A DNA stretch of 64,000 nucleotides from Dromaius novaehollandiae (lineage: Eukaryota > Chordata > Aves > Casuariiformes > Dromaiidae), in NCBI RefSeq assembly GCF_036370855.1, contig NC_088099.1, positions 30,400,501 through 30,464,500 on the forward strand, read 5' to 3'. The notes beneath the pieces are model-generated. The model saw nothing but the letters and a program-made list of their open reading frames with translations. It did no database searches and was not told the origin of the DNA. The translations under genes and the position numbers were made by a program. Below, one piece after another: positions 11,701 to 23,745 of this stretch (its first letter is position 1; each line of letters starts with the position of its first letter).

Positions 11701-13867
11701 TTTTATGCCTCAGGTATAACTCTTAACATATCCCTTAAGACCTGCTTTCACAGCCTTTGACTCACTCCAAGACTACTTCAAATTCCTTGAGTTCCCTCCT
11801 CTCCTTCCTCCCCCAATAAGGACCCAATACTTAAAGTCTGGGTGTACATAGCTTATGCCTAGGTGGAAGCCAGAGTCCTTCCCGACAGTACTGCAGAGCC
11901 AGAGTCTTGACAGTCCTGCCCACCAGTGACTTTGTTCAGGGATCACAAGCAGCATCTACTACATTCCTTTTCTGCCCATGTACTCAGGAATGTCTAGGCC
12001 TGTCACAGTATGCCTGTGTCTGACACTATAAACAGTTTGAATTACCCTACATTAAGAGGATGAGCCAGATTCACCACAGATTTCCCTTGCTACTTCTCTG
12101 ATATTAACTGTGTTGCTGAAGCCAGACCAGTAGCTTTAAGTTAAAGTTTCAAAGGTGCAGAGACCTGCCTCCCATGACTTGAGAACAGAGCTGCAAGTAC
12201 CCTGCTGCCCCATCTTCCTACCTTCCGCCCACAGTAACAGCACCAGTGGGCAGGATGCCAGCATCATTGCCTCAGAGTGGCACCTTGTCCCCTCTCCCCT
12301 CTGTGACTTGCTTATACCAGCCTCTTGAAAAACCCACTCTCCTCCCAAGACAAGCATGCTTAGGAATACACCACGCACCTGAAGGAGCTGATTCCTTACT
12401 CTAAAGTGGTACAGGCAAATATTATCAATTTGTAAGAAACTGACTACAGAGAATCTTACATTTTTATGTCTCTCCCTCCCCACCCTCAACCTGGTTTTCT
12501 AGGGAAACAAGATTTTTCTGTCTAACAGACCACAGATAACTTATGAACCTGTTGGTTAACTTAACCAAATCTGAGAGCAAAACAGAAGTCTCAAGGAAAC
12601 AACATATTTTACACATTTTTTCCATTAAGAAAGGTGTGGGGGAAGCACTAGCCAGACAGACATCATTAATACCGCACCAAGAGACTAGGGAACATGGACA
12701 TGCTGGCCATTCAGCATACATCTATCAGGCAGCCAGTCAGACCACATGTAGCTCTGATCCAGCCATAGCATGACAGCCTTCCAGAACTGAAGGGCTTGAG
12801 TGGAGATGGACTAGAAAGGTTTTACAAGGGATTAGTAAGAGTGTAACTGGGGAAACAAGAAGACTTGTAAGTATTGCAACAGGAGACTGGTGGGGAGGTA
12901 GGGAACGTAGAGGATGCAAGACCTAAATCCACAGCAACTCAGGCTTCATTAACTCAACTGCAACTCATTTATTCTTCTCAGTATTGCTCTTTAGAATTGC
13001 AAAAGAGTTTCATTCTTCTGAGTTTCATTATTTCTACGGCAAAGACTCCCATAAAAATAACTAACGCACAAAAAGATTTTCACATGTGCACACACAAATC
13101 TAGCACCCCCTCCATCTTCTACCAGACAGCAACCACAGAAACATATATTATGAAAAGGAAGGGAGAGTCATAAAGCTAACGCTTATTGCTTTATATTAGC
13201 CTGGTAGAATGAGATGTCTATGTATGCCTTCAAATTCTGATGACACAGTCTTGTACGGTTGCATCCACAAGAAAAAAAGAAGCCTGAATATTAAGCTAAG
13301 TGGGAAATGTACTAGGCATTGGTTAAGAGAATGAATTGGTTAAAATGTTCCTTTTTCTTAATAGCTCTAAAGGAAGCAGGCAATTGCATGCTGTTTATTT
13401 TGTTCAGAAATTGATTTTAAATTAAAATGACAATTCTGTAAAAATATGGCAGCATTCTTGAGATTCAAAGAACTCAAACTATCTATCATAGTTTTATCTG
13501 GGAAGACATACCAAACATGTTTGACCATGTGTTTTATTTCTAGGAAGCATACCATATTGAATAAGTTGACACCGCAATGTAATACATGTATCTCTAAGTA
13601 AACAAGAGGAATTATTTATCCTTGGATGCATGCACAGCTTCCACTGGTTTCAGTGACAACACAAGGGCAGTCCTGGATCTGTATTTTCAGTTTAAGTTCA
13701 AATGGTACATTAAAAGCCTACAAGCAAGAAAGCAGATAGCGTAGTGGGTCCCTCCCCATCTTTATGTAAACAATGGGCTGTACTTTGTCTGTATGCATTT
13801 AATATTTCTTAATGAATAAACTGACAATTAAAGTATAGTCATGTAATTACTAGTTTAGTTAATTATA
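8739..13867. other. Noncoding sequence right of CR1
   Basis: No exon or gene recognised. It contains homopolymer runs (A/T at 9283-9301, T at 10701-10711 and the C/T/G block at 10309-10340). A stretch near 11030-11085 faintly resembles an old antisense CR1 tail (AAGACAGAAAGGAATCAGG then GTTCATCCAAACCC), but it is too diverged to call. Open frames reach at most about 117 codons without family resemblance. Confidence 0.55.
10309..10340. repeat. C6-T8-G13-A-G4 homopolymer block
   Basis: Four homopolymer runs placed back to back: six C, eight T, thirteen G, one A, four G. The C and G runs can pair across the T run, and the G run alone can form a quadruplex. Such blocks are replication- and sequencing-error-prone, so the exact lengths may differ from the true genome. 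Confidence 0.85.
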
Positions 13868-13960
13868 GGCCGGATTCTCAACTGATATTGGTTTGGCATA
13901 CTTCTGCTCCTGTTAATGGAATCACGGTAATTTATACCAGTTGAAGGTATGGTTTCTGTT
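13868..13960. repeat. Ancient palindromic amniote interspersed repeat (fragment)
   Basis: The segment begins with GCCGGATTCTCAACTGATAT and ends with TTTATACCAGTTGAAGGTAT. I recognise the pattern 'gattctcaactggtgtaaat ... atttacaccagttgaggatc' from old repeats shared by turtles, crocodilians and birds. The two ends are imperfect inverted copies of each other, with a central TTAATGGA. I cannot give a family name from memory. It could be a MITE-like DNA transposon relic. Confidence 0.5.
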
Positions 13961-15243
13961 TTCATGGAGCAAGCACTGGCCTTGCCCTATACACTTACAA
14001 AATAATTCATTATGATACCAACTGGATTTCATTATGCATTAGCTCTGAGAAAGTTATTATCCAAGTTGTATCTCTGAGATCTTAAGAAAAAGATCTAAGG
14101 AATCAGTTTACTATTCAGAATTTTTCTTTTTTTTTTTTTGCTTTTACATTTTCACTGTAAAAATGGGGTGGGGGCAGGCTTTTCTGCCAGGCTTTTGTAA
14201 TGCATCAGGGAGCTATACACAGGGTTGAAATACACTGCTTTAATGTGATTTCATTTCCTGATTGGAGAAAATACCATGAAAAAAGACCAAACAACACCTT
14301 ATTTTACCCCCAGAAATAGTTCCCTCGGCTACTGAAAAATGTAAATACGAATCCAGTAACACTACATTTTACACTTATTTAACCAAATACCTCCACTTTG
14401 ACTTATCTGAAATCAAATCACCCACTGCATACTCTTAACACATCCACCTGCCAAAAGCAAGCTTTCTGGTCATTAAACCCTCCCAAAACCTGCAATAATA
14501 AACAAAACAAAAAGAAAAAGAAAAAAGTAAATTCTTGCAGTGTTGACTCTCAGTGTTGCATTATATATCAAGGAGAAAAGTTTTATTCGTATAGGTTTGC
14601 TTTGGCAATTGATGTTTCTTCCTCTTGTGTTTTAAAAGCTGGCTTTAACAAAATGACGACTTAAAAGCCCTCCTTATTCACAGCTTGATGTTGAAATGGA
14701 ATCAAGCCAGAGCTGGAATGGCTTTCCAAATTAGCAAGGGAACCTACTGTTGAAGTAGACTATTACCCTGCATGTGTTTGTGCATAGCCACACTGGGCTA
14801 GCTATCATTTACTCACCTCACAAAGCTGCCTCCTTCCTGTTTTTCTTCTCAAAGAATTTAGTTTAAACAAAAGAAAATCAGCATCAAGTCTTGTGCTTGA
14901 AATTGCTTTGCTACTTCAAATGGCCAGGCAGCATCACTTTTAAGAAATAATAAAGAAAGAGTTTTGAAGTGTTAAGGAGAACACAGGGGGGCTACATTTT
15001 CAGAGGGGCTGCACACAAGCTCCAAGTATCACATGGCTGGTGGAGTATTTACATGGTGTGAATAGGATAGTTGCAGGCAAAAGCCAAGGCTACAATTGCA
15101 CTAAGGAACTGTACAGCACGAATTGCATAGATCAGGTGCCTTGCTGGTGTGCTAAAGAAGCTCTTAATAAATATGTAAAGAGGCAAAGCTTTCTTTATAG
15201 ATTGTACCTGATACCGCACCTTCTGGGGAGACCAGTAGACTCA
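13961..15243. other. Noncoding sequence
   Basis: No gene recognised. T run at 14126-14139 and an AAAAAG-rich tract near 14500-14526. Confidence 0.55.
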
Positions 15244-15330
15244 ACCATTTTAAGAATAGGGAACCTAAGTCACAGAAAGGCAAAGTTACCTAACAAGAAG
15301 TGCCACAAACAGTTAACAACAGAGACAGAA
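15244..15330 (+). repeat. MIR-like SINE relic
   Basis: The run CATTTTAAGAATAGGGAACC, then AAGTCACAGAAAGGCAAAGT, TACCTAACAAGAAGTGCCAC and finally AACAGAGACAGAAT follows the 3' half of the MIR consensus (cattttacagatgaggaaac, then tgaggcacagagaggttaag, taacttgcccaaggtcacac, agctagtaagtggcagagcc) in the same order and spacing. Divergence is high, as expected for an insertion older than the amniote radiation. This is a match from memory, not from a search. Confidence 0.55.
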
Positions 15331-16446
15331 TATACTCTTCTTGTTTTATGTTTCATAGCCTTGCACAGAAGGATCTTGAAATTTAATGCAGATTAACAGA
15401 AATTACCTAGTTATCAGGCTGACTTGCTTACAGGTATTAGCATTCACAAAGCAGCTCAGCATGCTAAGATGATGGGCAGTGATTTCCCAGATGTCTCTTG
15501 ATCATTTTATCACTGATTTTAATTCACACTGAAATCTGCACACATGTGAAGTAAATGAGATACTCCAGAGTTTGGGAGCAATGAAGAAGGGCACGGAAGA
15601 ACAGCAAAGCTCCCTCTGTAGCTCCTGGGAGATGAAGGGAAAATATCACACACTACCAACTGAGTATGCCTAGGACTGCAACCACAGTGTAATCGTACCT
15701 TGCAGCTTGAGAGCTCTGTGTTGACACAGTTTAAAAGGAAAGGACCTAAAAGTAGGAATTTCATAACAAAGCAAAGGACACATGGAACGCCTGAAACCAC
15801 CAGAAAAGTTGCAGTGACAGCAATGGTGAGACCACACATCAAGAAAACTAAAGAAATTGCTGACTATGATAATGAATTACATTTGAAGAAATACAGCCTC
15901 CTTCCACCTGGCCAAAGCAGTCTGATCACATATCCGTCCCAAAAGCAGTGGCTATTACTTACGGTTTCCCCTCCCAGCCACCTTGCTGTGCACCTTTGGC
16001 ATGAGTGATGACCACAGGATGGAGCACTACACAACCATGCACTCCCAGGGCAGCTTGAAGTGAAGGTAATCAAACATAACCTTGGATGCTTAGCTGCTTT
16101 CCTAATCAGCTGCAAATATTTTTAATTAGACCTCTGGAAAAGGCAGGGTTTATGGCAGACTCAGCGCAGACTGCCTCAGCTGTTCCTGCAACAGGAGCTA
16201 AGCCCCAAAAATCTAAATGAAATTCAGCCTAATCCCAGGTGGTCTCCACCCAAAACATGGGGCCATCAGAAGCTTTCCAGCTATAAGATGTGGCCACCAA
16301 TTTCTGTGTGCTCCGGTAAGAGCTGTTAGTGCACTGTGTGTATATCCCCAGCTCCCAAACACAAAGCAGCACCTGCAGCCTATGCTGACAGCCATGAATA
16401 TCATGCCCACACCACTCCCTTGTCTGCAATTTATTGCTTGGCATAA
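15331..16446. other. Noncoding sequence
   Basis: Nothing recognised. Overlapping open frames of about 80-107 codons occur on both strands at 15519-16115 with no codon bias or family resemblance. Confidence 0.5.
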
Positions 16447-16960
16447 ATGGTTTTGTTAAAAGAGAGAGGTGTGGGCAGCTGTTGCCCCTTTGCCTGGCCC
16501 AGGGCTGGGGGGGGGGGAGGGGGCAGGATCACCTGGAACCTTCTGGAAAGGGGTGAGGGCACTACTGAGCATGCTCAGTGTGAGGCTTTTGTTGCCCCCC
16601 ACCCACCCCCCACCCCCACCCCAGCCTCTGCAGTGGGAGTGTGGAGACAGCCAGGTCCTGAGAGAAAATTGACCCTCAAGGAGCCCTCTGGGGACTGGCT
16701 GGAGGCACCCAAAACAGCAAAGCTGCTGAGCTGGGGAGGAAGGCTGGAAGGGCGAACCTGGCTTGCCTGGTGGGTGGGGAGGTGGTATCTCAGCTGGCTG
16801 TCGGCCGCAGAAGGGAGCATTTTTGCTCTAAAAGCCACTTTGTTTCAGTCGAGGCTCTAATAAAACTTAGGGCTAGGGATCAAAAGCCTGTTTGGTGTGA
16901 TAAATGCGTGCCCCATAAGGGAGACGTCAGCCTAAAGGCCCTGGCTGACGCAGGTCCCTG
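16447..16960. other. GC-rich patch in AT-rich surroundings
   Basis: About 500 bases that are distinctly GC-rich. It holds a G-rich run (16502-16523), a C-rich run (16595-16622) and between them a perfect 16-bp palindrome ACTGAGCATGCTCAGT (16564-16579). CpG dinucleotides are few, so it is not a classic CpG-island promoter. The overlapping long frames (16447-16860 plus and 16575-16838 minus) are a by-product of GC richness and low stop frequency. They look like no protein I know. A regulatory element or an unannotated noncoding transcript end are both possible. Confidence 0.45.
16564..16579. repeat. 16-bp perfect palindrome
   Basis: ACTGAGCATGCTCAGT equals its own reverse complement. It sits midway between a G-rich and a C-rich run. 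It could be a symmetrical binding site for a dimeric transcription factor. The TGCTCAG half-site resembles, but does not match, a MARE. No function can be assigned. Confidence 0.75.
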
Positions 16961-19405
16961 AGATTATTGTTTTAAATTGAACCCAGGCTGGTGTTTGGGT
17001 CGTATCTGCTGCCTGGGAAGGGAGGTGATGGTCATCCGTAAGCAGCCAGTTGGGCTGCCGGCTTGGTGTCACGCACGGACCAGACTAACTTAGGAGGGAT
17101 CTAGGCATTAGTTTTGGTAATAAATCCCAGTCGTGTGAATGTTACTGTGCTTCTGATATGGCAGTGGGCATTTTTCATAATTTATAGGTTGCTTTTTCAA
17201 AGGTTAACCTTGCTTCCTAACAAAATGGCTTCCCTTTCCATAAATTATTCCAAATTAAACAAATTAGAAAGAAGCATAGGGAAGATGTAAACCCAAGTTT
17301 TGTTTTTTTTTCCCTACTCCTAGGTTACCAGTCAGAAAAATGCCCTCCTCCCTACATAGCATGGCCACGTACAATCAAAGAGGCACAGACATCAAAGTCT
17401 ATTTGCCCCATTTTCTTTCTGGGTAGCTGCTCAGCCTTGAGAAGTAAACTGCTGCTTGAATATTTGACATATTAAAAGGCAAATTGGTTCATAAAACCTC
17501 TCTTTTCGAAGTGGTCCTCTTGAAGCTGATTCTCTTTCTGCAGGGGATTTCCATTTACCATAGGATCAGAGGTCAGCGGGCTGAGACAGAGGAGCCACTA
17601 TGCATTAATATAGAAGTATCAGGGTCTGGAGCTGCTCCTGTCCAATCCAAATAACCTCAGCAAGGAGAGAAGGCAGAGGCTATAGAAATGGTGATGAAAA
17701 GGGGATATTGGCCCCTCTGGCAAAAGAGGGCTAGCCAGCACGACGTGGTACCTCATGATTGCAGCACTTATCCAGACACGTGCAAGCAGATGGTTACTGG
17801 CATGACAAGACAGCTGTCTTGGTGGACTGGACCTCCTCTTGCGCTCAGACATGCTCTTCAGTCACTCTGATGTGAAAGTTGGGGCTTGTAATAATGTCAG
17901 ACTTCTCCTGTTTCTCTGGTCTTCCTGTTCCTACTTTTATGCAGCACTTCAATGGGCTCTCCAGTTACAATTCCCTTTAACCCTGCCCAATTACATCATT
18001 TTTGCTGATTTATTAAATGGATCTCCTCCCAGTTTGCTGCACAGAGAGTCGTCATGTTACCAAAAAATCACCTTTATGGAAGTTTTAAACCCATGGCTGA
18101 TGAGAACATTTGAGATCCCAGTAGAATTAAATGGTCAAGGGCAAACAATACAATCTGACTCTCTAGAATGCTCTTCTGATGGGACTTTGTGGAGGGAGAA
18201 ACATGAGTTGGCAAAGGGACATTAAACATTAATTTTCGTGGTCAGGAAAGTTGGAATTTATATTTAAAAACAGAACTATGAATTAATATATTTTCGTATG
18301 GTATAGCATGAAAATGAATGAAAACAATGCTTTTGGTGAAAAAAAGTTTTATTTCTTCTCCCCACTAAGGAGAAAAAATGGACACCTTCCTGGGATTTTA
18401 GGGATGTTATCTTTCAGTGGAATCAGTCTTCACTTAAAAGATAGGTACCAGTTCAATGTAGTATTGCTTTCAAGGGACCTATTTGCACAGCATACTGCTA
18501 CTCGGCATGAGTAAGCCTGCCTGGCTTGTTTTATTTGTCTGAAAAGACCTGGTGCGTTTGGGTGCTCCATCACTGTACCAACAGTTTTAGTATTCACAGC
18601 TCCCTAGGCTTTGTTCCCTAACCTAAGTCTCTCTCCTGTTTCTCCTGTTTTCCCTATCTCCTCATTCTGTTTGCAGCCTCTTTCCCTTGTACCGCCCTCC
18701 TTTTGTTCTTTTGCATGTATCCCAGCCCCCTGTTGCCAGACAGTGTGTCCTCCGCTGTGCTGAATGGGCACTTCAGAAGGCAGTGTGTCTCCTCTCAGGA
18801 AGCGACTGCTTATTTCGCACACTGAGAAGCGCATCAATTCAGCACAGTGGGAGAAATTACAGAACACAGCCTGGAGGGGACATCGATGAGACAGAACACT
18901 GTTCTGGAGCATTCTGCCTTCATTTAACCTCTTAATAAAAGTAGGTTAGAGCATCCTGATACTAAGGACCATGTGAAAAGAAGAAAAGAAAAATGATGGG
19001 CTAGGGGGGAGAAGGAGTAGGGAGTCCTCATCTAGGAAACATGTCCATGCAGATAATGCACATGGAAATCCTTTCTAATCCGTAGTATATTGAATGGTAT
19101 TGTGCTCTGCTCACTACAGTTTGCAGGTATGCATCTTTTTGTCGGAGTGGCAGGTCTGAGCAGTCACACCTCTAGCTAATCTCTTTCTGCTTCTGGGCTG
19201 GAGTTAGGGGCGAGAGAGGTAGAAAAAGCATAGTCACTCAGAGGTCATGTGAACAATTCTAGAGAAGAATTATGCTGCAGCCTTCCAAAAAATAAAAGAA
19301 AAAAAAACAAAGGGTTTTCCCCTGAAAAACAAGCACTAAAGGTCCAAAATACTTTGCAGACATGATCTGTTATGCTCTAAAGCAGGTGCTGAGGAAAGAA
19401 TTTAA
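16961..19405. other. Noncoding sequence
   Basis: No exon or repeat recognised with confidence. The longest frame (17839-18225, plus, 128 codons) has no recognisable domain or plausible splice context and is treated as chance. Confidence 0.5.
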
Positions 19406-19452
19406 GCCCATTTTTCCAGATGGGGAAACTGAGGCACTCCTCCCAAAGGTTA
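19406..19452 (+). repeat. MIR-like core fragment
   Basis: CCCATTTTTCCAGATGGGGA followed by AACTGAGGCACTCCTCCCAA matches the best conserved part of MIR (cccattttacagatgaggaa, then actgaggcac). The match is short but distinctive. The flanks are too diverged to extend. Confidence 0.5.
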
Positions 19453-20830
19453 GTTTGAGAGAGAGCTATGGATTGGCCAGGCACGGGAGAAGGGATGGGG
19501 ACATTACCATTAAACTGAACTGTAATATTGCATGTTAATAGGAAATATCCGGAGAACCATGATGAGGCCACTGCTTTAATTTCATCAGACTCCTTAATGT
19601 AGACTGATAGTGAAGGCAAAAAATAGATCAGCAAGACAGGACAGTTTTTGCCTGTGAATTATGATGGATAGCTGTGATCCAATAAAGACATTTGAGTAGG
19701 ATTTCATAATACATTATTTCTGTTTTAATCAGGCACTATAAAGCAGCAACAGGACTTATATACTTCACAGCCACTTTAGATTATTGAACGCTCACAGTAG
19801 GCAAATTAAGCAAAAATGTACAAATTAAGTACCATCAAGCCTACAAGCCATTGCATTTACAGAGAGTGAAGAAGAAGGGGAAATGGTAGAGAATTAAAGG
19901 ATGAAGCATTAAAATGTACTTTACAGCATGCTTTTAAGAAATGACATTAATGACTGAAGAAAACAATTAACAAGCCTGTAAGGCCATCCCTTGTACCGAG
20001 CTAAGATCTACTTTACATATACCTCCCTGGGCATCTATCTGTCTATCTATTCCTGTCATTGATTATTGCAGTATTTCCAAATACCATGATTTATTTTCTT
20101 CCACACATGCTTCAGATGATTGTATAGCATTTGAGGCAGGCTCACCTGGAGCTTAACAACTGCTGCTCTGATACCAAGCTCAGGGTCTTGCACCCAGAGC
20201 CTGTTTGTGGGGCGCCATGTGGAGCAGAGGCATTGGTACATTATGCATCGAATTTGCAGCCTTCTGGATTCAGAGAAGCTCTCCAGTGCCCTGCCTCATA
20301 GAGGGCAATCCTTGTCCAGGTTTAATGGTCATAGGAATTACTCTTCTTCTCCCTCTCTTTAGATTAAGGGTGCCCAAATGGGGTCTTGAACTCCCCCCTC
20401 CCCCCCCCCTTATGAGTTTTCCAGTTGCTCAGACATTGTTCTTTTGCCTATGGTGCTTGGAATCTGCATCTATCATGAAGCAGCTACAGAGTTTTTTTGA
20501 GGTGGTTCTCATACAAGCTTTACTTGGACTCAGGATTGCTTAGGTTCCAGGCTAAGACAAATAAGAGGTCTTCAGCAGGAACTAGAGGGACAGTGGGTGT
20601 CTCCTCATTTTGCAAAGGCTGGAAGTTAATGCTCTAAAGGAGTAGGATGAGAGGAAGGTGGTTTCACTTTGTGACACCTAATCAGGAGGGAGGGAAGGAA
20701 CAGCTGGAAACCAACAGATGAACAAAAAATACAATGAACACTAGTTTTTGCTCCCATATACAGTACTTAAAAACTGTCAGTTGTGTTAGGTCTCTTATCC
20801 TTGTGATAGCTCATAGGAATTGCTGCAAAG
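19453..20830. other. Noncoding sequence
   Basis: Nothing recognised. It contains a C-rich run at 20394-20410. Confidence 0.5.
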
Positions 20831-20853
20831 TAATAATAATAATAATAATAATA
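20831..20853. repeat. (TAA)n microsatellite
   Basis: Seven to eight uninterrupted TAA units. Flanking sequence is unremarkable. Confidence 0.95.
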
Positions 20854-21975
20854 ACACAGGCTAAATATTTTGCCTTAAAGTATGGAGGGAAAACATTAGG
20901 AATTATGAAAACATCAGAAATTAGGATAGCTTGGAAATGAATTGGAGATGAAATAAAACTTTAAGGATCTGATAAACTATTTGCAAGAAGATAGTCATAT
21001 AACTTTAATCTACACTGCAGCATGAGATAGTATTTTCAGCAAGGGTTTATCATTAATGATTAAATATCGTTGTCCTCAAAAATGTTAGTAAGATTTTACA
21101 TATCTATGCAGGCAAGACGTGAGACCTTAAGCAGTCAGTTAACAAATCCCATTACAGACTCATCAGATAAAGAAGAGGTTTCGTTTGTAAAGCAAGCAAC
21201 TGAAACAACTGAGAATGCTAGGAAAAAAAGGGGGAGGCACCCCCCCCCCCAAGTTATTTAATATTAGAGTAACAATCAAATTTGTCAAGTGTTTTTTAAA
21301 TAAATAACCCACAATATAATCAAAGTTTTATGAGTCTGTTATTTGCCAATTTCTTTTATTTTTCCAATTTTATAGATGACTAAAATGGCTTTTCTGTGTG
21401 TGTATTAGTATTCATTTCTACTCTTCTTTCAGATGTCCAATGCAATTCTTCCAGGGAAGACATGATCAAACTCTTCAAGAGTCAGAATAGGATAAGAAGG
21501 ATAACTGATTAGGGTAGCAATAGAATTCCCTTTTCGTTTGCTATTAAAGCATTAGGTATACAGCCCATTTTGCAATATGGCAGTGTGAAACAGTTGAGTT
21601 GAAGAGATTTCAGATCTGGATTCCAAGGAATAATCCTTCAGTGACAGCACCAAATTTAAGAAGGACCACACAGCAGGTATTGCAATTTAGAAAAAGCTGG
21701 CTACCATAAATTGTGCTAGCAAGTAAAAGTTAATAAAATGCATCATCTCTTTAATTGTGTTTATTTTAAGTAGTACTGAGTGCTGGTACTCCATGAGTAT
21801 TTCAAGTATGGAAGCACGATTGCTAGAGTGGTCTCAATGAAAGGTGCCAGTTAGCTGAACTTTCTCCTCCTTCTATTGTAGGATAAGAGAGAAGAAAAGC
21901 TGGCGAGATTTGTAGGTGTCTAGCACTGGTACATTCGTACCAACAAATATGTGCCTGTAGCTACATTTATACATG

Positions 21976-21978
<3 letters not shown>
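20854..21978. other. Noncoding sequence
   Basis: No gene recognised. An 11-base C run lies at 21241-21251 directly after a G/A-rich stretch. Confidence 0.5.
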
Positions 21979-22019
<41 letters not shown>

Positions 22020-22024
22020 AATAT

Positions 22025-22063
<39 letters not shown>
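21979..22063. repeat. Compound (TA)n-(CA)n microsatellite
   Basis: An alternating TA tract (about 21979-22009) runs into a short CA tract (22009-22019). After a 7-base break (AATATGT) comes a second CA tract of about 19 units (22026-22063). Alternating purine-pyrimidine DNA like this can adopt cruciform (TA) or Z-form (CA) structure, and it is expected to be highly polymorphic. Confidence 0.97.
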
Positions 22064-22065
<2 letters not shown>

Positions 22066-22527
22066 CTATGGAGTACAGTCTGTGGTGCCATCTGGTGGAA
22101 AGAAGGCAGTAGCAGCTCTACTGATACATTACCACTTTAAAAGAAGGAAGGAATAGATAAAACTCCACAAGAAGAGGGCTCTGATCCATATGATATACAG
22201 AAGCAGCAGTATTAATCAAAAAAAAAAATGCAGTTCCAGTCTGCCTTGAAAACTAAAGCTTCTCACCTTAACTTACCCAGACTGTCAAACTCATTGATGT
22301 TGATCAACAGTCACTCATGAGTTTTTGAAGCCACAAAATGCTTAAATGAGTTATGGAAAAATGTAAAGACTCCCTGGCATTTCTGACTGTCCCATCCCTC
22401 ATGGTATGTCTCAGGTAGGGGACTTGAAGCCTTGCAGATTTAGTAGAAAAGTGGATATCTTCAACTTAGTGCATCTCATAGTGAACCATTTTACAGTGAC
22501 TGAGTATTTACATGAATACACACTGAG

Positions 22528-22544
22528 TTTTTTTTTTTTTTTTT
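22528..22544. repeat. Poly(T) run
   Basis: Seventeen consecutive T. It could be the poly(A) of a minus-strand retroposed sequence, but no source body is recognisable. Confidence 0.9.
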
Positions 22545-23705
22545 CTGATGCCCTGTCAAATTTATCTGGCGTGAAGTTTCGCTATTTCTCTCAGTAAATG
22601 CAGTTCTTGTGATGGAAGTGTGCCTCTGGACATGAATAAGGAATCACTTGTTTTAAAGATTACTTAAGAGTAGGTATTTGCCATATAGGCAAAGGAAGGC
22701 AGTTCTCGTTGTTTCTTTTGAAGAATTTGGGTTCTGTTTTTCAAAATTCCCGTTAGTTCTTGAAGGGAAAAAATATACATAAATGGACAGGTTACTTTCT
22801 AAGAGAAAGCTAGTATCTCCAAGGACAGCACTCTCACCAGAACAGATCAAGGCCCAAGGGAGTCTACACAATAAGAATAAGGTCTAGTTCTGCATCAGGC
22901 TATGGAAAACTGGGTTATCCAAGAGCAATTGTTTTACATTTATACTGAATTATTATACACTTATAACTACATATTTATAGTTATACTGAGGACTAGGGAT
23001 CAGATGCAACATTGTTTATGATTTCCATGGCAGAATATTTGTTTCCATGGCAGAGTGTTACTGAAAAGCAAAGAAAGAGGCAAAATGTTCATCAGTGGGA
23101 GTTGCAATGTTAGATCTTACTCCTATTCTTTTAGTGGTAGCTTGACCTATTTCAGTTTTCTTGTTCTGAGGTGAAGATCTTGAAATGAGTCAGTTAATTG
23201 AGTGATGATATGGGATATTTCTGAAAATGCTGGAAATTTTGTCAGTGGTTCTGTGTATAACAAAGAAAATACTTTAGGCAGTGTAGACAGGTGAATAAGC
23301 ACAAATTCCTGTCCGTCTACCAGTTGATAATTAGCTTCCACAGCTGACTCAGCTTCTTGTTCCTTCGTCATGCTCTCTTTACCCTTTGCCTCTTATCACT
23401 TCCCTCCTTCCTTCTCAGGCTCTTACAAGGCTCCATCCACCTTTCTGACAGCCATCAAACCACCTCAGTAAGGCAGATAGAAAGGCAGAGGGGAAGAAAG
23501 ATGATATGACTAAATAGTAATCTCATCCCTGTTGAGATAAAATCCTAATCCAATGGCAGTTTGTCTTGATAAAGATGGAATAAAATCCTGGATAAGATCT
23601 TAGGACTTGGGTTATGGTTAAACCAGCTTTCTGGCCAGGAAATGAAATTTATTTCTTGCCCTCCCCAAAGTCAGTGTTGTCAAAACGTGTTCTTAAAGCT
23701 CAATC

Positions 23706-23745
23706 AAAAAAAAAAAAAAAAAAAAAAAAAACAGAAAAAGAAAAG
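23706..23745. repeat. Poly(A) run with A-rich tail
   Basis: Twenty-six consecutive A followed by AAAAAG-like units to about 23754. It looks like a retroposon or processed-transcript tail in plus orientation, yet the 300 bases upstream match nothing I know. Confidence 0.85.

Noticed and set aside
16447..16860. 137-codon open frame in the GC-rich patch, with an opposite-strand frame over the same bases.
   Set aside because: GC-rich DNA has few stops. The peptide is glycine/proline runs from homopolymers. Not a credible protein.
17839..18225. 128-codon open frame, plus strand.
   Set aside because: No recognisable domain, no codon bias seen, no splice or promoter context. This length is expected by chance in 64 kb.
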